This document shows, piece after piece, positions 37,667 to 47,002 of a stretch of 64,000 nucleotides of DNA. A program made the translations under genes and the position numbers. The notes under the pieces were generated by a model, which was not told the origin of the DNA, did not search any database, and saw only the letters and a program-made list of their open reading frames with translations. This DNA is from Hyphomicrobiales bacterium (lineage in GTDB: Bacteria > Pseudomonadota > Alphaproteobacteria > Rhizobiales > Rhizobiaceae): contig UCJD01000025.1 in the NCBI GenBank assembly GCA_900472605.1, forward strand, positions 37,291 to 101,290. The letters are read 5' to 3'. Within the stretch, counting starts at the first letter, position 1, and every line of letters starts with the position of its first letter.

Positions 37667-38131
37667 TCAGGCCGCGTTGGAGGTCTGCTCTTCGTTGAGG
37701 AAGGCATAGATCGCCGAAGCGCTGTCGGTGGCGCGCAGCTTGGCGACGAGATCGTGGTCGCGCAGCACGCGGGCGATGCGCGACAGGGCCTTCAGGTGAT
37801 CAGCGCCGGCGCCCTCTGGCGCCAGAAGCAGGAAGACGAGATCGACCGGCTGATCGTCCAGCGCTTCGAAATCGACCGGCTGGTCGAGACGCGCGAAGAT
37901 GCCGACGATGGAATTGACGCTTGCCAGCTTGCCGTGCGGAATGGCGATACCATTTCCGACGCCGGTGGAACCAAGCCGCTCGCGCTGCAGGACGACGTCA
38001 AAAATCTCGCGCTCGGACAGCCCGGTGACTTTCGACGCCTTGGCCGACAATTCCTGCAGGAGCTGTTTTTTGGAGTTGACCCTGAGAGCGGGAATGATCG
38101 CATTCTGCTGCAGCAAATCTGCCAAAGCCAT
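37667..38131 (-). CDS. ptsN: Nitrogen-PTS enzyme IIA (EIIA-Ntr)
   Basis: A 154-residue regulatory phosphoprotein. The phospho-acceptor histidine lies in GNGIAIPHGKL (His 66). It receives phosphate from the PEP-dependent EI-Ntr/NPr chain and regulates nitrogen, carbon and potassium functions. AAGGA supports the ATG at 38131; an upstream TTG is unlikely. It follows hpf (62-bp gap) and, further upstream, rpoN on the same strand, the classic proteobacterial rpoN-hpf-ptsN cluster. Confidence 0.95.
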   Translation of the reverse strand: MALADLLQQNAIIPALRVNSKKQLLQELSAKASKVTGLSEREIFDVVLQRERLGSTGVGNGIAIPHGKLASVNSIVGIFARLDQPVDFEALDDQPVDLVFLLLAPEGAGADHLKALSRIARVLRDHDLVAKLRATDSASAIYAFLNEEQTSNAA

Positions 38132-38193
38132 TTCTTTTTCCTTTTGTGCCAAGCCGGGGGAGCGGCAGATGCCTGCCGCTCCGCTCCGTTGTC

Positions 38194-38769
38194 TCAGCTT
38201 TTGATGTTGGCTGCGTCTATCCAGCCAATGTTGCCGTCGTGCCGACGGTAAACGATGTTCAACTGTTCGTTACCCGGGCTGCGGAAGAGCAGCAGGGGCT
38301 CGTCCGTCATGTCGAGCGCCATCACGGCGGTCGCGACGGACATGGTCTTCATCTGCTTGGTGCTTTCAGCAACGATCGCCGGTGCGAAGTCATCGGCGAT
38401 CTCGTCGTCATGATCCGGCATGCCATCCATGACGGTGTAGGCGACCTCTGCAAAACCATTCAGATGATTCCCAGCATGGTGATCCTTGAGCTTACGCTTG
38501 TAACGGCGAAGTCGCTTCTCGATACGCTCGGAAGCGGCATCGAAGGCCAACTGCGGGTCCATCGCCTCGCCGGCCGCGTGCAAAATCACGCCGCTGTCGA
38601 GATGAACCTTGCAATCGGCGGAAAAACGGGCGTTGGCCTTTTGTACGATCACTTGACCAGAATACCCTCCGTCGAAGTATTTCGTGACGGCCACGGAAAT
38701 CTGATCCTCGATCTTTTGACGGAACGAGTCACCAATTTCCATATGTTTACCGGATACACGCACACTCAT
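38194..38769 (-). CDS. hpf: Ribosome hibernation promoting factor, long form
   Basis: A 191-residue long-type HPF/RaiA. The N-terminal S30AE domain (residues 1-~100, MSVRVSGKHMEIGDSFRQKI and IEKRLRRYKRKLKDH) blocks the decoding site. The C-terminal domain (~130-191, MSVATAVMALDMTDEPLLLF, NEQLNIVYRRHDGNIGWID) promotes 100S ribosome dimers in stationary phase. It lies between rpoN and ptsN. A good sigma-70-type promoter precedes it, so it need not depend on rpoN transcription. Confidence 0.96.
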   Translation of the reverse strand: MSVRVSGKHMEIGDSFRQKIEDQISVAVTKYFDGGYSGQVIVQKANARFSADCKVHLDSGVILHAAGEAMDPQLAFDAASERIEKRLRRYKRKLKDHHAGNHLNGFAEVAYTVMDGMPDHDDEIADDFAPAIVAESTKQMKTMSVATAVMALDMTDEPLLLFRSPGNEQLNIVYRRHDGNIGWIDAANIKS

Positions 38770-38939
38770 GGAGTTTCCCTTCTTATGTGGTTTGCGAGTA
38801 TCAGTTTACGCCAAGGCTGACTCTCATCCAAGCACTTCGCGCAATCTCAAGCAAGATCGGCCGAAGTTCTCGGCAGTGGGCGCCCTTAGGATTGATGGGG
38901 ATAACCTCTGACGCCATTCACAGCGTCAATTTGGCGCGG

Positions 38940-38968
38940 CTTCTAGCCAGAAGTTACCAAAAAGTCAA
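38940..38968 (-). promoter_or_regulatory. Sigma-70-type promoter for hpf-ptsN
   Basis: On the minus strand TTGACT (38963-38968) and TAGAAG (38940-38945) are separated by exactly 17 bases. It lies ~170 bases upstream of hpf, in the rpoN-hpf spacer, so hpf-ptsN can be transcribed separately from rpoN. Confidence 0.6.
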
Positions 38969-39025
38969 CACACGCCCTGTTTTCTCGCGGGGGCGGGACG
39001 CGTCGGCCGCAACAGACCGAACTCC

Positions 39026-40591
39026 TCAGAAGCCCGCTACCTTCGCGAGCGCTCGCTTTTCCCGCCGGCGCTGGACGGAGGAAGCGATATTCATGGCTTC
39101 ACGATACTTCGCGACCGTCCGGCGGGCAAGCTCCACCCCACTCCCCTTTAGGAGGTCCACGATATCATCATCTGAGAGTACGGCGTCGGGGCTTTCCTGC
39201 ATAATGAGCGTGCGGATCTTATGCCTGACCGCCTCGGCCGAATGACTGTCGCCGCCTTCCACCGCGCTGATGGACACCGTGAAGAAGTATTTGAGTTCGA
39301 ACAGGCCGCGGGGCGTCAGCATGTACTTGTTCGAGGTCACGCGGCTGACGGTGGATTCATGCATCTTGATCGCGTCTGCCACCGTCTTCAGATTGAGCGG
39401 GCGCAGATGATCGACGCCATGAAGCAAAAAAGCATCCTGCTGGCGGACGATTTCGGTCGCCACCTTCATGATCGTCTTGGCGCGCTGATCGAGGCTGCGC
39501 GTCAGCCAGTTGGCCGTCTGCAGGCATTCCGACAGGAAGGCATGGTCATCGCCGTTCTTGGTGACCTTGGCGAAGTAGGCCTGATTGACAAGGACGCGTG
39601 GCAGCGTATCCGGATTGAGTTCCACCAGCCAGCTGCCATCCGAGCTGGACCGAACCACGACGTCGGGCATGATGGCCTCGGACACCGCCGTCTCGAAGCC
39701 GCTGCCCGGCTTGGGGTTGAGCTGACGGATCTCGCTCAGCATGTCGAGCAGATCCTCTTCATCGACACCGCACAGCCGCTTCAGCGTCGCGAAGTCGCGA
39801 CGGGCGAGCAATTCGAGATTGCCGACGAAAGCCTGCATGGCCGGATCGAGGCGATCCTTCTGCCGGAGTTGGATCGCCAGGCATTCCGACAGGTTGCGCG
39901 CGAAGACGCCGGGCGGATCGAGCGCCTGCAACGCCGCCAGGACGCGCTCGACATCCGCAGCACCAGCACCAAGCCGTTCAGCCGCTTCATGGAGATCTGC
40001 GTGGAGATAGCCTGCCTCGTCCAGCTGGTCGGCGAGATACTGGCCAATCAACCGGTCGGCCATGTCAGGAAGGACGAAAGGCATCTGCTGGGCCAGATGA
40101 TCACGCAGCGAGACCTGGCCGGCGACGAAATCGTCGAGGTCGTAGCCATCCGCGCCGCCCTCGGCACTACCCGGCATCGATTTCCACTGACTGATCAATT
40201 CGGGAGCGTCGGCGCGCTGCGGAACGCCATCGTCGGGAAAGACATTGGCGTAGTTGGCGTCGAGTTCGTCGCCCATGCGGTTGGCGCCGGCGCTATCAGC
40301 GCGATCGGACCAATCTCCGGACATCACCTCGGAGCGGCTGTCGTAGTCTTCCTCGAAGCCCTGCTCTTCCGCCTGGCGGGAATGGCCGTCATCGTCATCG
40401 CCAGCGCGATCACTGCCTGTTTCGGCGTCATTTGACGGAAACTCGAGCAGCGGATTCTTTTCGACTTCCTGGGCGATGAACTGGGTGAGCTCGAAGTGCG
40501 TCATCTGGAGCAGCTGGATGGACTGCATCAGCTGTGGTGTCATCACCAACGATTGGCTTTGGCGCAGGTATAAATTGGCCGAAAGTGCCAT
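39026..40591 (-). CDS. rpoN: RNA polymerase sigma-54 factor
   Basis: A 521-residue sigma-54. The N-terminal activator-interacting region is Gln/Leu-rich (LYLRQSQSLVMTPQLMQSIQ). An acidic linker follows (~50-110). The core-binding domain covers ~120-330. The HTH region contains HESTVSRVTSNKYMLTPRG. The diagnostic RpoN box is ARRTVAKYREAM near the C-terminus. It drives nitrogen-fixation, nitrogen-assimilation and dicarboxylate-transport promoters with enhancer-binding proteins. It lies downstream of lptB (189-bp gap) and upstream of hpf-ptsN. Confidence 0.97.
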   Translation of the reverse strand: MALSANLYLRQSQSLVMTPQLMQSIQLLQMTHFELTQFIAQEVEKNPLLEFPSNDAETGSDRAGDDDDGHSRQAEEQGFEEDYDSRSEVMSGDWSDRADSAGANRMGDELDANYANVFPDDGVPQRADAPELISQWKSMPGSAEGGADGYDLDDFVAGQVSLRDHLAQQMPFVLPDMADRLIGQYLADQLDEAGYLHADLHEAAERLGAGAADVERVLAALQALDPPGVFARNLSECLAIQLRQKDRLDPAMQAFVGNLELLARRDFATLKRLCGVDEEDLLDMLSEIRQLNPKPGSGFETAVSEAIMPDVVVRSSSDGSWLVELNPDTLPRVLVNQAYFAKVTKNGDDHAFLSECLQTANWLTRSLDQRAKTIMKVATEIVRQQDAFLLHGVDHLRPLNLKTVADAIKMHESTVSRVTSNKYMLTPRGLFELKYFFTVSISAVEGGDSHSAEAVRHKIRTLIMQESPDAVLSDDDIVDLLKGSGVELARRTVAKYREAMNIASSVQRRREKRALAKVAGF

Positions 40592-40780
40592 GATTGACGC
40601 AAAACTCCCGCTCGGTTCCTCCGGGAAACAGCGTCCTATAACGGGCTAAGGGCACTGATATCCAAGTTGGCCCAAAAATTGCTTTTTTATTCTATTTGGT
40701 CAAGCGGAACTATGCGGGAAGGTGAATTTCCGCTGCGGGAGGCCTACGAATAAAGTGATCTCGCGATCAGGCGCAGGCGA

Positions 40781-41590
40781 TCAAAGGCTGAAGTTGTCGC
40801 CGAGATAAAGCCTGCGAACTTCCGCGTTGTTAACAATGTCGTTTGCCCGGCCGTGCGTCAACACTTCGCCCGCATGGATGATATAGGCGCGGTCGATCAG
40901 CCCAAGCGTCTCGCGCACATTGTGGTCGGTGATCAAGACACCGATGCCACGCGCCGTCAGGTGATGGACGAGGTTCTGGATGTCGGACACCGAGATCGGA
41001 TCGACGCCCGCGAAAGGCTCGTCGAGCAGCATGAATGTCGGATCGGTGGCCAGCGCGCGGGCGATTTCCAGGCGCCGACGCTCACCGCCGGACAGGGAAA
41101 CCGCAGCGCTCTTGCGCAGCTTGCGAATGTGGAATTCGTCGAGCAGCTCGTCGAGCTTCTTTTCTCGCGCCGCCCTGTCCTTCACATGCACTTCGAGAAC
41201 GGCGCGGATGTTTTCCTCGACCGTCAGCCCGCGAAAGATCGAGGCTTCCTGCGGCAGATATCCGACGCCGAGGCGCGAGCGGCGATACATCGGCATCGAC
41301 GTTACATCGTTGCCGTCGATCTCGATCGTGCCTTCATCGACCGGGACCAGGCCCGTGATCATGTAGAAACAGGTCGTCTTGCCGGCGCCGTTCGGGCCGA
41401 GCAGGCCAACGGCCTCGCCGCGGCGCACCACCAGCGAAACGCCGTTGACGACGCGCCGGGTGCTATACGTCTTCGTCAGACCGCGCGCGATCAGGGTGCC
41501 CTGATAACGACTCTTGTCAACGGCGGCGCCATCTGCGGCGGCCTGTTGCCCGGTCTTGCCGAACATATTCGATAGCGAGAATAATTTCAC
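40781..41590 (-). CDS. lptB: LPS export ABC transporter ATPase LptB
   Basis: A 269-residue ATPase that powers lipopolysaccharide extraction from the inner membrane with LptFG. Walker [11 protein letters not shown]-loop [13 protein letters not shown], signature [16 protein letters not shown] and Walker [14 protein letters not shown] are all present. An N-terminal extension of ~30 residues before the ABC core ([16 protein letters not shown]) is typical of rhizobial LptB. It lies 13 bases downstream of lptA. lptF and lptG are not in the window. Confidence 0.97.
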   Translation of the reverse strand: MKLFSLSNMFGKTGQQAAADGAAVDKSRYQGTLIARGLTKTYSTRRVVNGVSLVVRRGEAVGLLGPNGAGKTTCFYMITGLVPVDEGTIEIDGNDVTSMPMYRRSRLGVGYLPQEASIFRGLTVEENIRAVLEVHVKDRAAREKKLDELLDEFHIRKLRKSAAVSLSGGERRRLEIARALATDPTFMLLDEPFAGVDPISVSDIQNLVHHLTARGIGVLITDHNVRETLGLIDRAYIIHAGEVLTHGRANDIVNNAEVRRLYLGDNFSL

Positions 41591-41603
41591 GTGCTGGCCG
41601 GGG

Positions 41604-42224
41604 TCAGTTCTTTTTCTGGGATTGAGGATCGAGCTGAATCTGGACGCGCCCCCCGCAGCTTTCCAGTTGTGCCTGACCCGTTGCCATGTGCACCGTCAGC
41701 TGGCAGCCGGTGAAGACGTTGCCGCCGTCGGTCAGAACGACCTTGTCGCCCTTCAGGATGAAGAGCTGCTTTGCCATGTCGAACGAACCGTTATCAGCGG
41801 TCGCGGTCTGCGTGCCAGAGGTGAGGTACACCTTGTTCGTCACGATGATGTGGTCAATGTCGGTATTACCGGACGAGATGGAGGACGTCGCCGGCGCCGC
41901 GGTTTCAGACGCCTTCGTGGCCGGCGCGCTGCCATCGGCGGCGCTCTTTGCCTTGTAGAAGACAGTCATGTGACCAGCCTGCAGCGTGGTCGTTCCCTGA
42001 ACGACCTTCACGTTGCCGGTGAAATCGGCGGTGTGATCCTGATCGTGGATCTCGAGCTTGTCGCTTTCGATCTGGATCGGCTGATCCTTGTTGAGCTGCA
42101 GCCCGCTCATCTGGCTGGTCGTCGCCTGCGCCATCGCGGCTCCGGCCAACAGCAGGAGTGCAAGCGCACCGTTCGTGAATACTGCGCCCGCCTTGCGGGT
42201 AGAAATGCGACAATCTTTTGCCAT
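41604..42224 (-). CDS. lptA: LPS transport periplasmic protein LptA
   Basis: A 206-residue OstA-like protein forming the periplasmic bridge for lipopolysaccharide. Signal peptide to about residue 32 ([12 protein letters not shown]). The jellyroll repeats are [40 protein letters not shown] and [19 protein letters not shown] Ser/Ala/Thr-rich insertion (~95-120) interrupts the fold, a feature of alphaproteobacterial LptA. It sits between lptC and lptB with 13-base gaps, clearly one operon. Confidence 0.93.
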   Translation of the reverse strand: MAKDCRISTRKAGAVFTNGALALLLLAGAAMAQATTSQMSGLQLNKDQPIQIESDKLEIHDQDHTADFTGNVKVVQGTTTLQAGHMTVFYKAKSAADGSAPATKASETAAPATSSISSGNTDIDHIIVTNKVYLTSGTQTATADNGSFDMAKQLFILKGDKVVLTDGGNVFTGCQLTVHMATGQAQLESCGGRVQIQLDPQSQKKN

Positions 42225-42237
42225 GATGACCCGGGTG

Positions 42238-42903
42238 TTAAGTGCCCTGTTTGCGAATAGCGGTGGGGTTCACATTCATTCGAACATTCCCCTCGAATGT
42301 GATCGTCCGTCCCTTATCTGTCATCTTGAGCGAGCGCGCAACAACCGATGCGCCATCTTTTTTGATGTCGACCGGGTCGCTGGTTACAAGCTTTCCGCCT
42401 TTCACATCGACCTGCGCGGTCTGGAATTTGGCAGTCAGGCCGTCGCTCATGTTGATGACGAAGGGAGAGGTGATGTTCAGATTGTCGGTCGCGCGATCGT
42501 AATCGGCGGTCGTCGCCTCGACGCGGGCGACCAGATCGTCCTTGACCGGAACCACCGCCTTCACTGTTTCCAGCGAGATCAGGTTCGGGTTCTTGATGTC
42601 CTGCAGCGCCCGTTCGGCGAGCATCGAATAGTTGATCCCGGCGGCGTTGCGACCGGCGATCGCCGGCTTCAGCATAACGACCTTGCCGTTTTCAATCTTG
42701 GCGCCTTCGATCTTGATGTTCTCGGGCAGATAGGTGCGGATGACCGAGACGCCGATAAAGGCGAGCGAGACGATCACGGCTGCGACCGGCAACAGAACCT
42801 TCAGCCGGCGAACGCGGGCGGAGTGAAACTGCGCCGCGCCATAGGCGCTCTTCGCGGGCTTCGCATAGGCAGCCTGTCCGCCGTTATCCAAGGTGTTGAG
42901 CAT
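42238..42903 (-). CDS. lptC: LPS export system protein LptC
   Basis: A 221-residue bitopic inner-membrane protein. A cytoplasmic N-terminus (~34 residues) precedes one transmembrane helix (VLLPVAAVIVSLAFIGVSVI) and a periplasmic LptC beta domain (LNITSPFVINMSDGLTAKF, GKLVTSDPVDIKKDGASVVA, ITFEGNVRMNV). It takes LPS from LptBFG and passes it to LptA. It heads the lptC-lptA-lptB run and is divergent from sppA. Confidence 0.92.
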   Translation of the reverse strand: MLNTLDNGGQAAYAKPAKSAYGAAQFHSARVRRLKVLLPVAAVIVSLAFIGVSVIRTYLPENIKIEGAKIENGKVVMLKPAIAGRNAAGINYSMLAERALQDIKNPNLISLETVKAVVPVKDDLVARVEATTADYDRATDNLNITSPFVINMSDGLTAKFQTAQVDVKGGKLVTSDPVDIKKDGASVVARSLKMTDKGRTITFEGNVRMNVNPTAIRKQGT

Positions 42904-43112
42904 TCGTTCGGTCCGTGTCGATGATAGGACAGCGTATATAGGGAGCGCTTTCGCCCGATCACAGTTCGTTTCGCATTATTACACTGACTTGCCAATATGG
43001 ATTTTTTTCTGCAACAAGCAAGAAAACCGAAAACCAATCGACACAGCGTTTCCTGATATCTATGCACTTTACGTTAAAAGAGTTGCGTCAGACTTGCCGA
43101 CCGGAGGAATAA

Positions 43113-44063
43113 ATGGACAGCTCCATGATCGCAGATCGCCGCAGGCTGCGCCGCAAGGTCGGCTTCTGGCGCGTGGTGGCCGTCGCGCTTCTTCTTGCGC
43201 TGGCGCTTGCTTTCTACGGATTTCTGTTCGCCGACAATGCAAGCAGGCGCCCGCACGTGGCGCATGTGACGATATCGGGCCTGATCACTGACGACACCGA
43301 GTTGCTCGAGCGTCTGGACAAGATCAAGGACGAAGACGCGGTGAAGGCGCTGGTCGTCTCCATTTCCTCGCCCGGCGGAACCACCTATGGCGGCGAGCGG
43401 ATTTTCAAGGCGATCCGGGCGATCGCGGCCAAGAAGCCCGTGGTCTCCGATGTCCGCACGCTTGCGGCATCGGCCGGCTACATGATCGCGACGGCAGGCG
43501 ATACGATCATCGCCGGCGACAGCTCGATCACCGGCTCGATCGGCGTCATCTTCCAGTATCCTCAGGTCAAGCCGCTGCTCGACAAGATCGGCGTCTCCAT
43601 GGAGGAGATCAAATCATCGCCGCTGAAGGCGGAGCCCTCGCCCTTCCATCCGGCGAGCGAAGAAGCCAAGGCGATGATCAACAACATGATCGTCGACAGC
43701 TACGCATGGTTTGTCGACCTGGTCGCCGATCGCCGCAAGCTGCCGCGCGAAGACGTGCTGAAACTGGCAGACGGCACCATCTTCACCGGGCGCCAGGCGC
43801 TCAAGGCGAAGCTCATCGACCAGCTCGGCGGCGACGACGAAATCCGCGCCTATCTGGCCACCAAGAATGTCAGCAAGGACCTGCCCGAGATCGATTGGAA
43901 CAAGAAGAGCAGCACGCCGTTTCTGCTCGCAGGCGCGGCCTCGCAGATTCTGACGCTTCTCGGTTACGGCGATCTCGCCAAAGCCCAGGACCTTACGGGA
44001 ATTCTGCCGCAGAAGTTGCTTCTTGACGGGCTCGTTTCAGTTTGGCAGGTTGGCCATGATTGA
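43113..44063 (+). CDS. sppA: Signal peptide peptidase SppA (S49 family, short form)
   Basis: A 316-residue inner-membrane serine protease that degrades cleaved signal peptides. One N-terminal transmembrane helix (~18-38) precedes the S49 domain. The nucleophile is in VRTLAASAGYMIATAGD (Ser ~120), preceded by ISSPGGTTYGGERI. The general-base lysine is probably in MEEIKSSPLKAEPSPF. Length matches the 36K bacterial form rather than the duplicated E. coli protein. ihfB follows 29 bases downstream. Confidence 0.93.
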   Translation: MDSSMIADRRRLRRKVGFWRVVAVALLLALALAFYGFLFADNASRRPHVAHVTISGLITDDTELLERLDKIKDEDAVKALVVSISSPGGTTYGGERIFKAIRAIAAKKPVVSDVRTLAASAGYMIATAGDTIIAGDSSITGSIGVIFQYPQVKPLLDKIGVSMEEIKSSPLKAEPSPFHPASEEAKAMINNMIVDSYAWFVDLVADRRKLPREDVLKLADGTIFTGRQALKAKLIDQLGGDDEIRAYLATKNVSKDLPEIDWNKKSSTPFLLAGAASQILTLLGYGDLAKAQDLTGILPQKLLLDGLVSVWQVGHD

Positions 44064-44092
44064 TAAGAAATCAATAATTTAAGGGGGCCACC

Positions 44093-44392
44093 GTGATCAA
44101 GTCCGAGCTGGTGCAGATAGTTGCGGCTCGCAACCCGCATCTTTACCATCGCGATGTGGAAAATATCGTGAACGCGGTTCTCGACGAGATCACCGATGCG
44201 CTGGCGGCGGGCAACCGCGTCGAGCTGCGCGGTTTCGGCGCTTTTTCGGTCAAGAATCGTCCATCGCGCTCGGGCCGCAACCCGCGCACCGGCGATACCG
44301 TCTTCGTCGAGGAGAAGTGGGTACCCTTCTTCAAGACCGGCAAGGAACTGCGCGAGCGGCTGAACCCCGGTCAGGCTGACCAGGACGATTGA
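44093..44392 (+). CDS. ihfB: Integration host factor subunit beta (GTG start)
   Basis: A 99-residue DNA-bending protein of the HU/IHF family. The N-terminal [20 protein letters not shown] and the beta-arm [20 protein letters not shown], with the intercalating proline, identify the beta subunit. The GTG start at 44093 has GGGGG closely upstream. IHF assists sigma-54 promoters by looping DNA, which suits a genome with rpoN nearby. The order sppA-ihfB-lapA parallels other proteobacteria. Confidence 0.95.
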   Translation: MIKSELVQIVAARNPHLYHRDVENIVNAVLDEITDALAAGNRVELRGFGAFSVKNRPSRSGRNPRTGDTVFVEEKWVPFFKTGKELRERLNPGQADQDD

Positions 44393-44531
44393 TATCTGTC
44401 CTGCGCGCCTCACTGCGGCGAAACCGCACTTGAACGTCCCCCGGGCTTGAACTTCACACTGTCTTTTCTATCCTGTGGCTGAAAGAACGCGCCGCGTCGC
44501 TGTGGCGCGCGTGAGCATGTGGAGGCCAGTC

Positions 44532-44864
44532 ATGGCGAAGAAGATTATCAACCTCCTGATCTTGCTGCCGCTCGGCATCATCCTGATCATTTTTTGCGTT
44601 GCCAACCGCCAGAGCGTGACGCTGGCGTTCAATCCGTTCCGGCCCGAGGACCAGGTACTGTCGCTCTCGGCGCCCTTCTTCGTCTTCCTCTTCATCGCGC
44701 TCATCATCGGCATGTTCGCCGGCTCGGCCGTCACCTGGTTGAACCAGGGCAGGCATCGCAAGCGCGCCCGCAGCGAGGCGAAGGAAGCCGTTCGCTGGCA
44801 AGGTGAAGCCGATCGCCACAAGGCACGCTCGGAAGAAATCGCCGGACAGCTGCCGTCGCGGTGA
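44532..44864 (+). CDS. lapA: LapA-domain (DUF1049) membrane protein
   Basis: A 110-residue protein with two transmembrane helices (IINLLILLPLGIILIIFCVA and FFVFLFIALIIGMFAGSAV). The LapA signature NRQSVTLAFNPF lies between them, and a basic, helical cytoplasmic tail follows. In E. coli LapA works with LapB to control LpxC stability and LPS level. Only the LapA part is seen here. GGAGG upstream supports the ATG at 44532, which removes 19 unlikely upstream residues. It follows ihfB as in enterobacteria. Confidence 0.85.
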   Translation: MAKKIINLLILLPLGIILIIFCVANRQSVTLAFNPFRPEDQVLSLSAPFFVFLFIALIIGMFAGSAVTWLNQGRHRKRARSEAKEAVRWQGEADRHKARSEEIAGQLPSR

Positions 44865-45034
44865 GACTTCGGGCTTTTCAGCCTTCCCGGACATAAAGTG
44901 CGCGCGGCGATTTCGGCTTGCCTAGACCTTGCGCCGCGCCATCTGTCTTCATAGCTATGTCCAAAGAACCCGCTGCGCCCTTGCTCCCAAAGCAGTTTCA
45001 CTGCCTCAGCGCGTCGCTTCATGAGGATGAAACC

Positions 45035-45940
45035 ATGAACACAGATCAGATCCTGAAATCGGTGGTCGCCGTCCGCAGCACCATTCCCGACGACGCCTTT
45101 ACCGCCGATACGCTCGGCACCCGGCGCGAGGGCAGCGGCGTGGTCATCAAGGACAGCGGCCTGGTGCTGACGATCGGCTATCTGATCACCGAGGCCGAGG
45201 AAGTGTGGCTCACCGCCCATGACGGGCGGGTCGTGGCGGCGCATCCGCTCGGCTACGATCAGGAAACGGGATTTGGCCTGCTGCAGGCGCTTGGCCCTCT
45301 CAACCTGCCGGCGCTTGAATTTGGCGACGCCACCTTGGCCGAGCTTGGACAGTCGGTGACGCTGATCGATGGGATCGGCGACTTCGTTGAAGCCAAGATC
45401 GTCGCCAAGCAGGAGTTCGCCGGCTATTGGGAATATCTGCTCGACGAAGCGATCTTCATCACGCCCGCACATCCATCCTGGGGCGGCGCGGCACTTGTCG
45501 ATGGCGACGGCAAGCTCATCGGGGTCGGTTCGCTGCGATTGCAGATGAGCCACGGCGGCGAGGTGGCCGATATCAACATGATCGTGCCGATCAACCTCTT
45601 GACGCCCATACTCGACGACCTGACCACCCGTGGGCAGGTCAACAAGCCGGCGCGCCCCTGGCTTGGGGCGTTTTCGGCCGAGAGCAACGGCGACGTGGTC
45701 GTGATGAGCGTCGCGGAAGGTAGCCCCGCGGATCAGGCCGGGCTCAAGCGGGGCGACGTCATCTCGGAAATCCGCGACGGCGAGGTGGATGGGTTGGCCG
45801 ATTTCTACCGCAAGATCTGGAGCAGCGGCCCCGCCGGCGCCGAGATCCCCATGCGCATCCTCAGAGACGGTCGCGAGGCATGGCTGCGCGTGCGCTCCGC
45901 CGATCGCAACAGCTTCCTGCGCAAGCCGCAGATGCAGTGA
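45035..45940 (+). CDS. HtrA-like S1C-PDZ protein with degenerate catalytic triad (pseudoprotease)
   Basis: A 301-residue protein with a trypsin-like DegP fold (~1-200) followed by one PDZ domain (~208-290, WLGAFSAESNG, EGSPADQAGLKRGDVI). The family landmarks are recognisable but all three triad residues are gone. The His motif is GSGVVIKDSGLVLTIGYLI instead of TNxHV. The Asp motif is YDQETGFGLLQAL instead of TDLAVL. The Ser motif is HPSWGGAALVD instead of GNSGGPL. No signal peptide is evident, so it may be cytoplasmic. GAGGA supports the ATG. It is probably a binding or scaffold protein rather than a protease, although databases may name it one. Confidence 0.8.
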   Translation: MNTDQILKSVVAVRSTIPDDAFTADTLGTRREGSGVVIKDSGLVLTIGYLITEAEEVWLTAHDGRVVAAHPLGYDQETGFGLLQALGPLNLPALEFGDATLAELGQSVTLIDGIGDFVEAKIVAKQEFAGYWEYLLDEAIFITPAHPSWGGAALVDGDGKLIGVGSLRLQMSHGGEVADINMIVPINLLTPILDDLTTRGQVNKPARPWLGAFSAESNGDVVVMSVAEGSPADQAGLKRGDVISEIRDGEVDGLADFYRKIWSSGPAGAEIPMRILRDGREAWLRVRSADRNSFLRKPQMQ

Positions 45941-45953
45941 CGCGACCAAACAT

Positions 45954-46391
45954 CTAGCGCTCGGGGAAGAAGGTCATCTCTTCGTAGTCGCCTTCCCGTG
46001 ACGAGCCCTTGCCCGTCACCACGAAACCCCGGGCGCGATAGAAGGCCTTGGCGGGCTCATTGCGGTCGAGGCACTTCAGCCGATAGGTCTTGTCAGGCCA
46101 GTAGGGCAGCGCCCGCAGCAGAGCCTGGCCGATGCCGAGGCCCCGATATTGCCTCCTGATGTAGAGCATGTGGATGAAGTCATCGGGCGACCAAAGCGTC
46201 ATGAAACCCGCGATCTCGCCATCCGCTATCTCGGCGAGCCAGAGCAATTCGCCCTGCGTGTGCGCGTGGAAGTCCTCGTGGCGAAAAACCTGCGGGTCGA
46301 CCCAGGTGAATGTATCGCGCCGCACCGCGAGATAGATATCCGCGAGTTCTTCCAGGTCTGCCTTTTCTGGCGATCGGATAGTCCAGTGCAT
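45954..46391 (-). CDS. GNAT-family N-acetyltransferase
   Basis: A 145-residue acetyltransferase. The acetyl-CoA motif A is LYIRRQYRGLGIGQALLRAL (R/QxxGxG/A form), and the C-terminal LDRNEPAKAFYRARGFVV segment is typical. Substrate unknown. The ATG at 46391 (MHWTIRSPEKADLEEL) matches the usual GNAT start, and the upstream extension adds 12 doubtful residues. It converges on the S1C-PDZ gene and lies 41 bases downstream of the CoxG-like gene on the same strand. Confidence 0.85.
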   Translation of the reverse strand: MHWTIRSPEKADLEELADIYLAVRRDTFTWVDPQVFRHEDFHAHTQGELLWLAEIADGEIAGFMTLWSPDDFIHMLYIRRQYRGLGIGQALLRALPYWPDKTYRLKCLDRNEPAKAFYRARGFVVTGKGSSREGDYEEMTFFPER

Positions 46392-46432
46392 GGCTATGGA
46401 TGTAACCGAGACGGCACAGGCTGCCAATTACC

Positions 46433-46885
46433 TTATTCGGCGGCCTTGGCACTGACAGCCGCATTGAAATCGGAAAAGAACCGTTGCGCGAGCTTCTGCG
46501 ACGAGGAATCGATCAACTTGGCGCCGAGCTGGGCGAGCTTTCCGCCGATATCGGCGCCCGCGCAATAATGCAGAATGGTTTCGCCGCCGTCGTCCTCAAG
46601 CGTCACATCGGCCGATCCTCTCGCGAAGCCGGCAATGCTGCCCTTGCCTTCGGCCGAGAGCGTGTAGCTCAGGGGTGCATCGATGTTGGAGACGCGGATT
46701 TCGCCCGTGAAGGTCAGCGGCACCATGCCGATCTTGACCCTGATGGTGGCGACGAGCGCGTTCGGACCCGTAAAGGCCAGGGATTGGCAGCCGGGGATGC
46801 ATTCCTTGAGGATATCCGGGTCGTTGAGGCCGGCCCACACGACGTCGCGCGGCGCGGTGATCCGCTCTTGTCCGACGAAGTCCAT
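46433..46885 (-). CDS. CoxG-like SRPBCC-fold protein
   Basis: A 150-residue member of the carbon-monoxide-dehydrogenase subunit G (CoxG) family. The pattern is FVGQERITAPRDVVWAGLND, PDILKECIPGCQSL, then KVKIG..PLTFTGEI.V and GSADVTLEDDGG..LHYCAGADIGGKLAQLG. CoxG proteins help insert the catalytic CODH subunits in the membrane, but many lone homologues occur without CO dehydrogenase, as here. GGGAGGA upstream fixes the ATG at 46885; a much longer reading frame on this strand is a shadow of the opposite gene. Confidence 0.85.
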   Translation of the reverse strand: MDFVGQERITAPRDVVWAGLNDPDILKECIPGCQSLAFTGPNALVATIRVKIGMVPLTFTGEIRVSNIDAPLSYTLSAEGKGSIAGFARGSADVTLEDDGGETILHYCAGADIGGKLAQLGAKLIDSSSQKLAQRFFSDFNAAVSAKAAE

Positions 46886-47002
46886 CACAATCCTCCCATT
46901 TTCACCTTGTCGAACATATCGCGGCGGGAAAGCGCTTTGCCAAGGTGAAAATGGGATGCTATTTGCACGGGCTCTATCAAATTCAGCACGCGGAACACCA
47001 CG

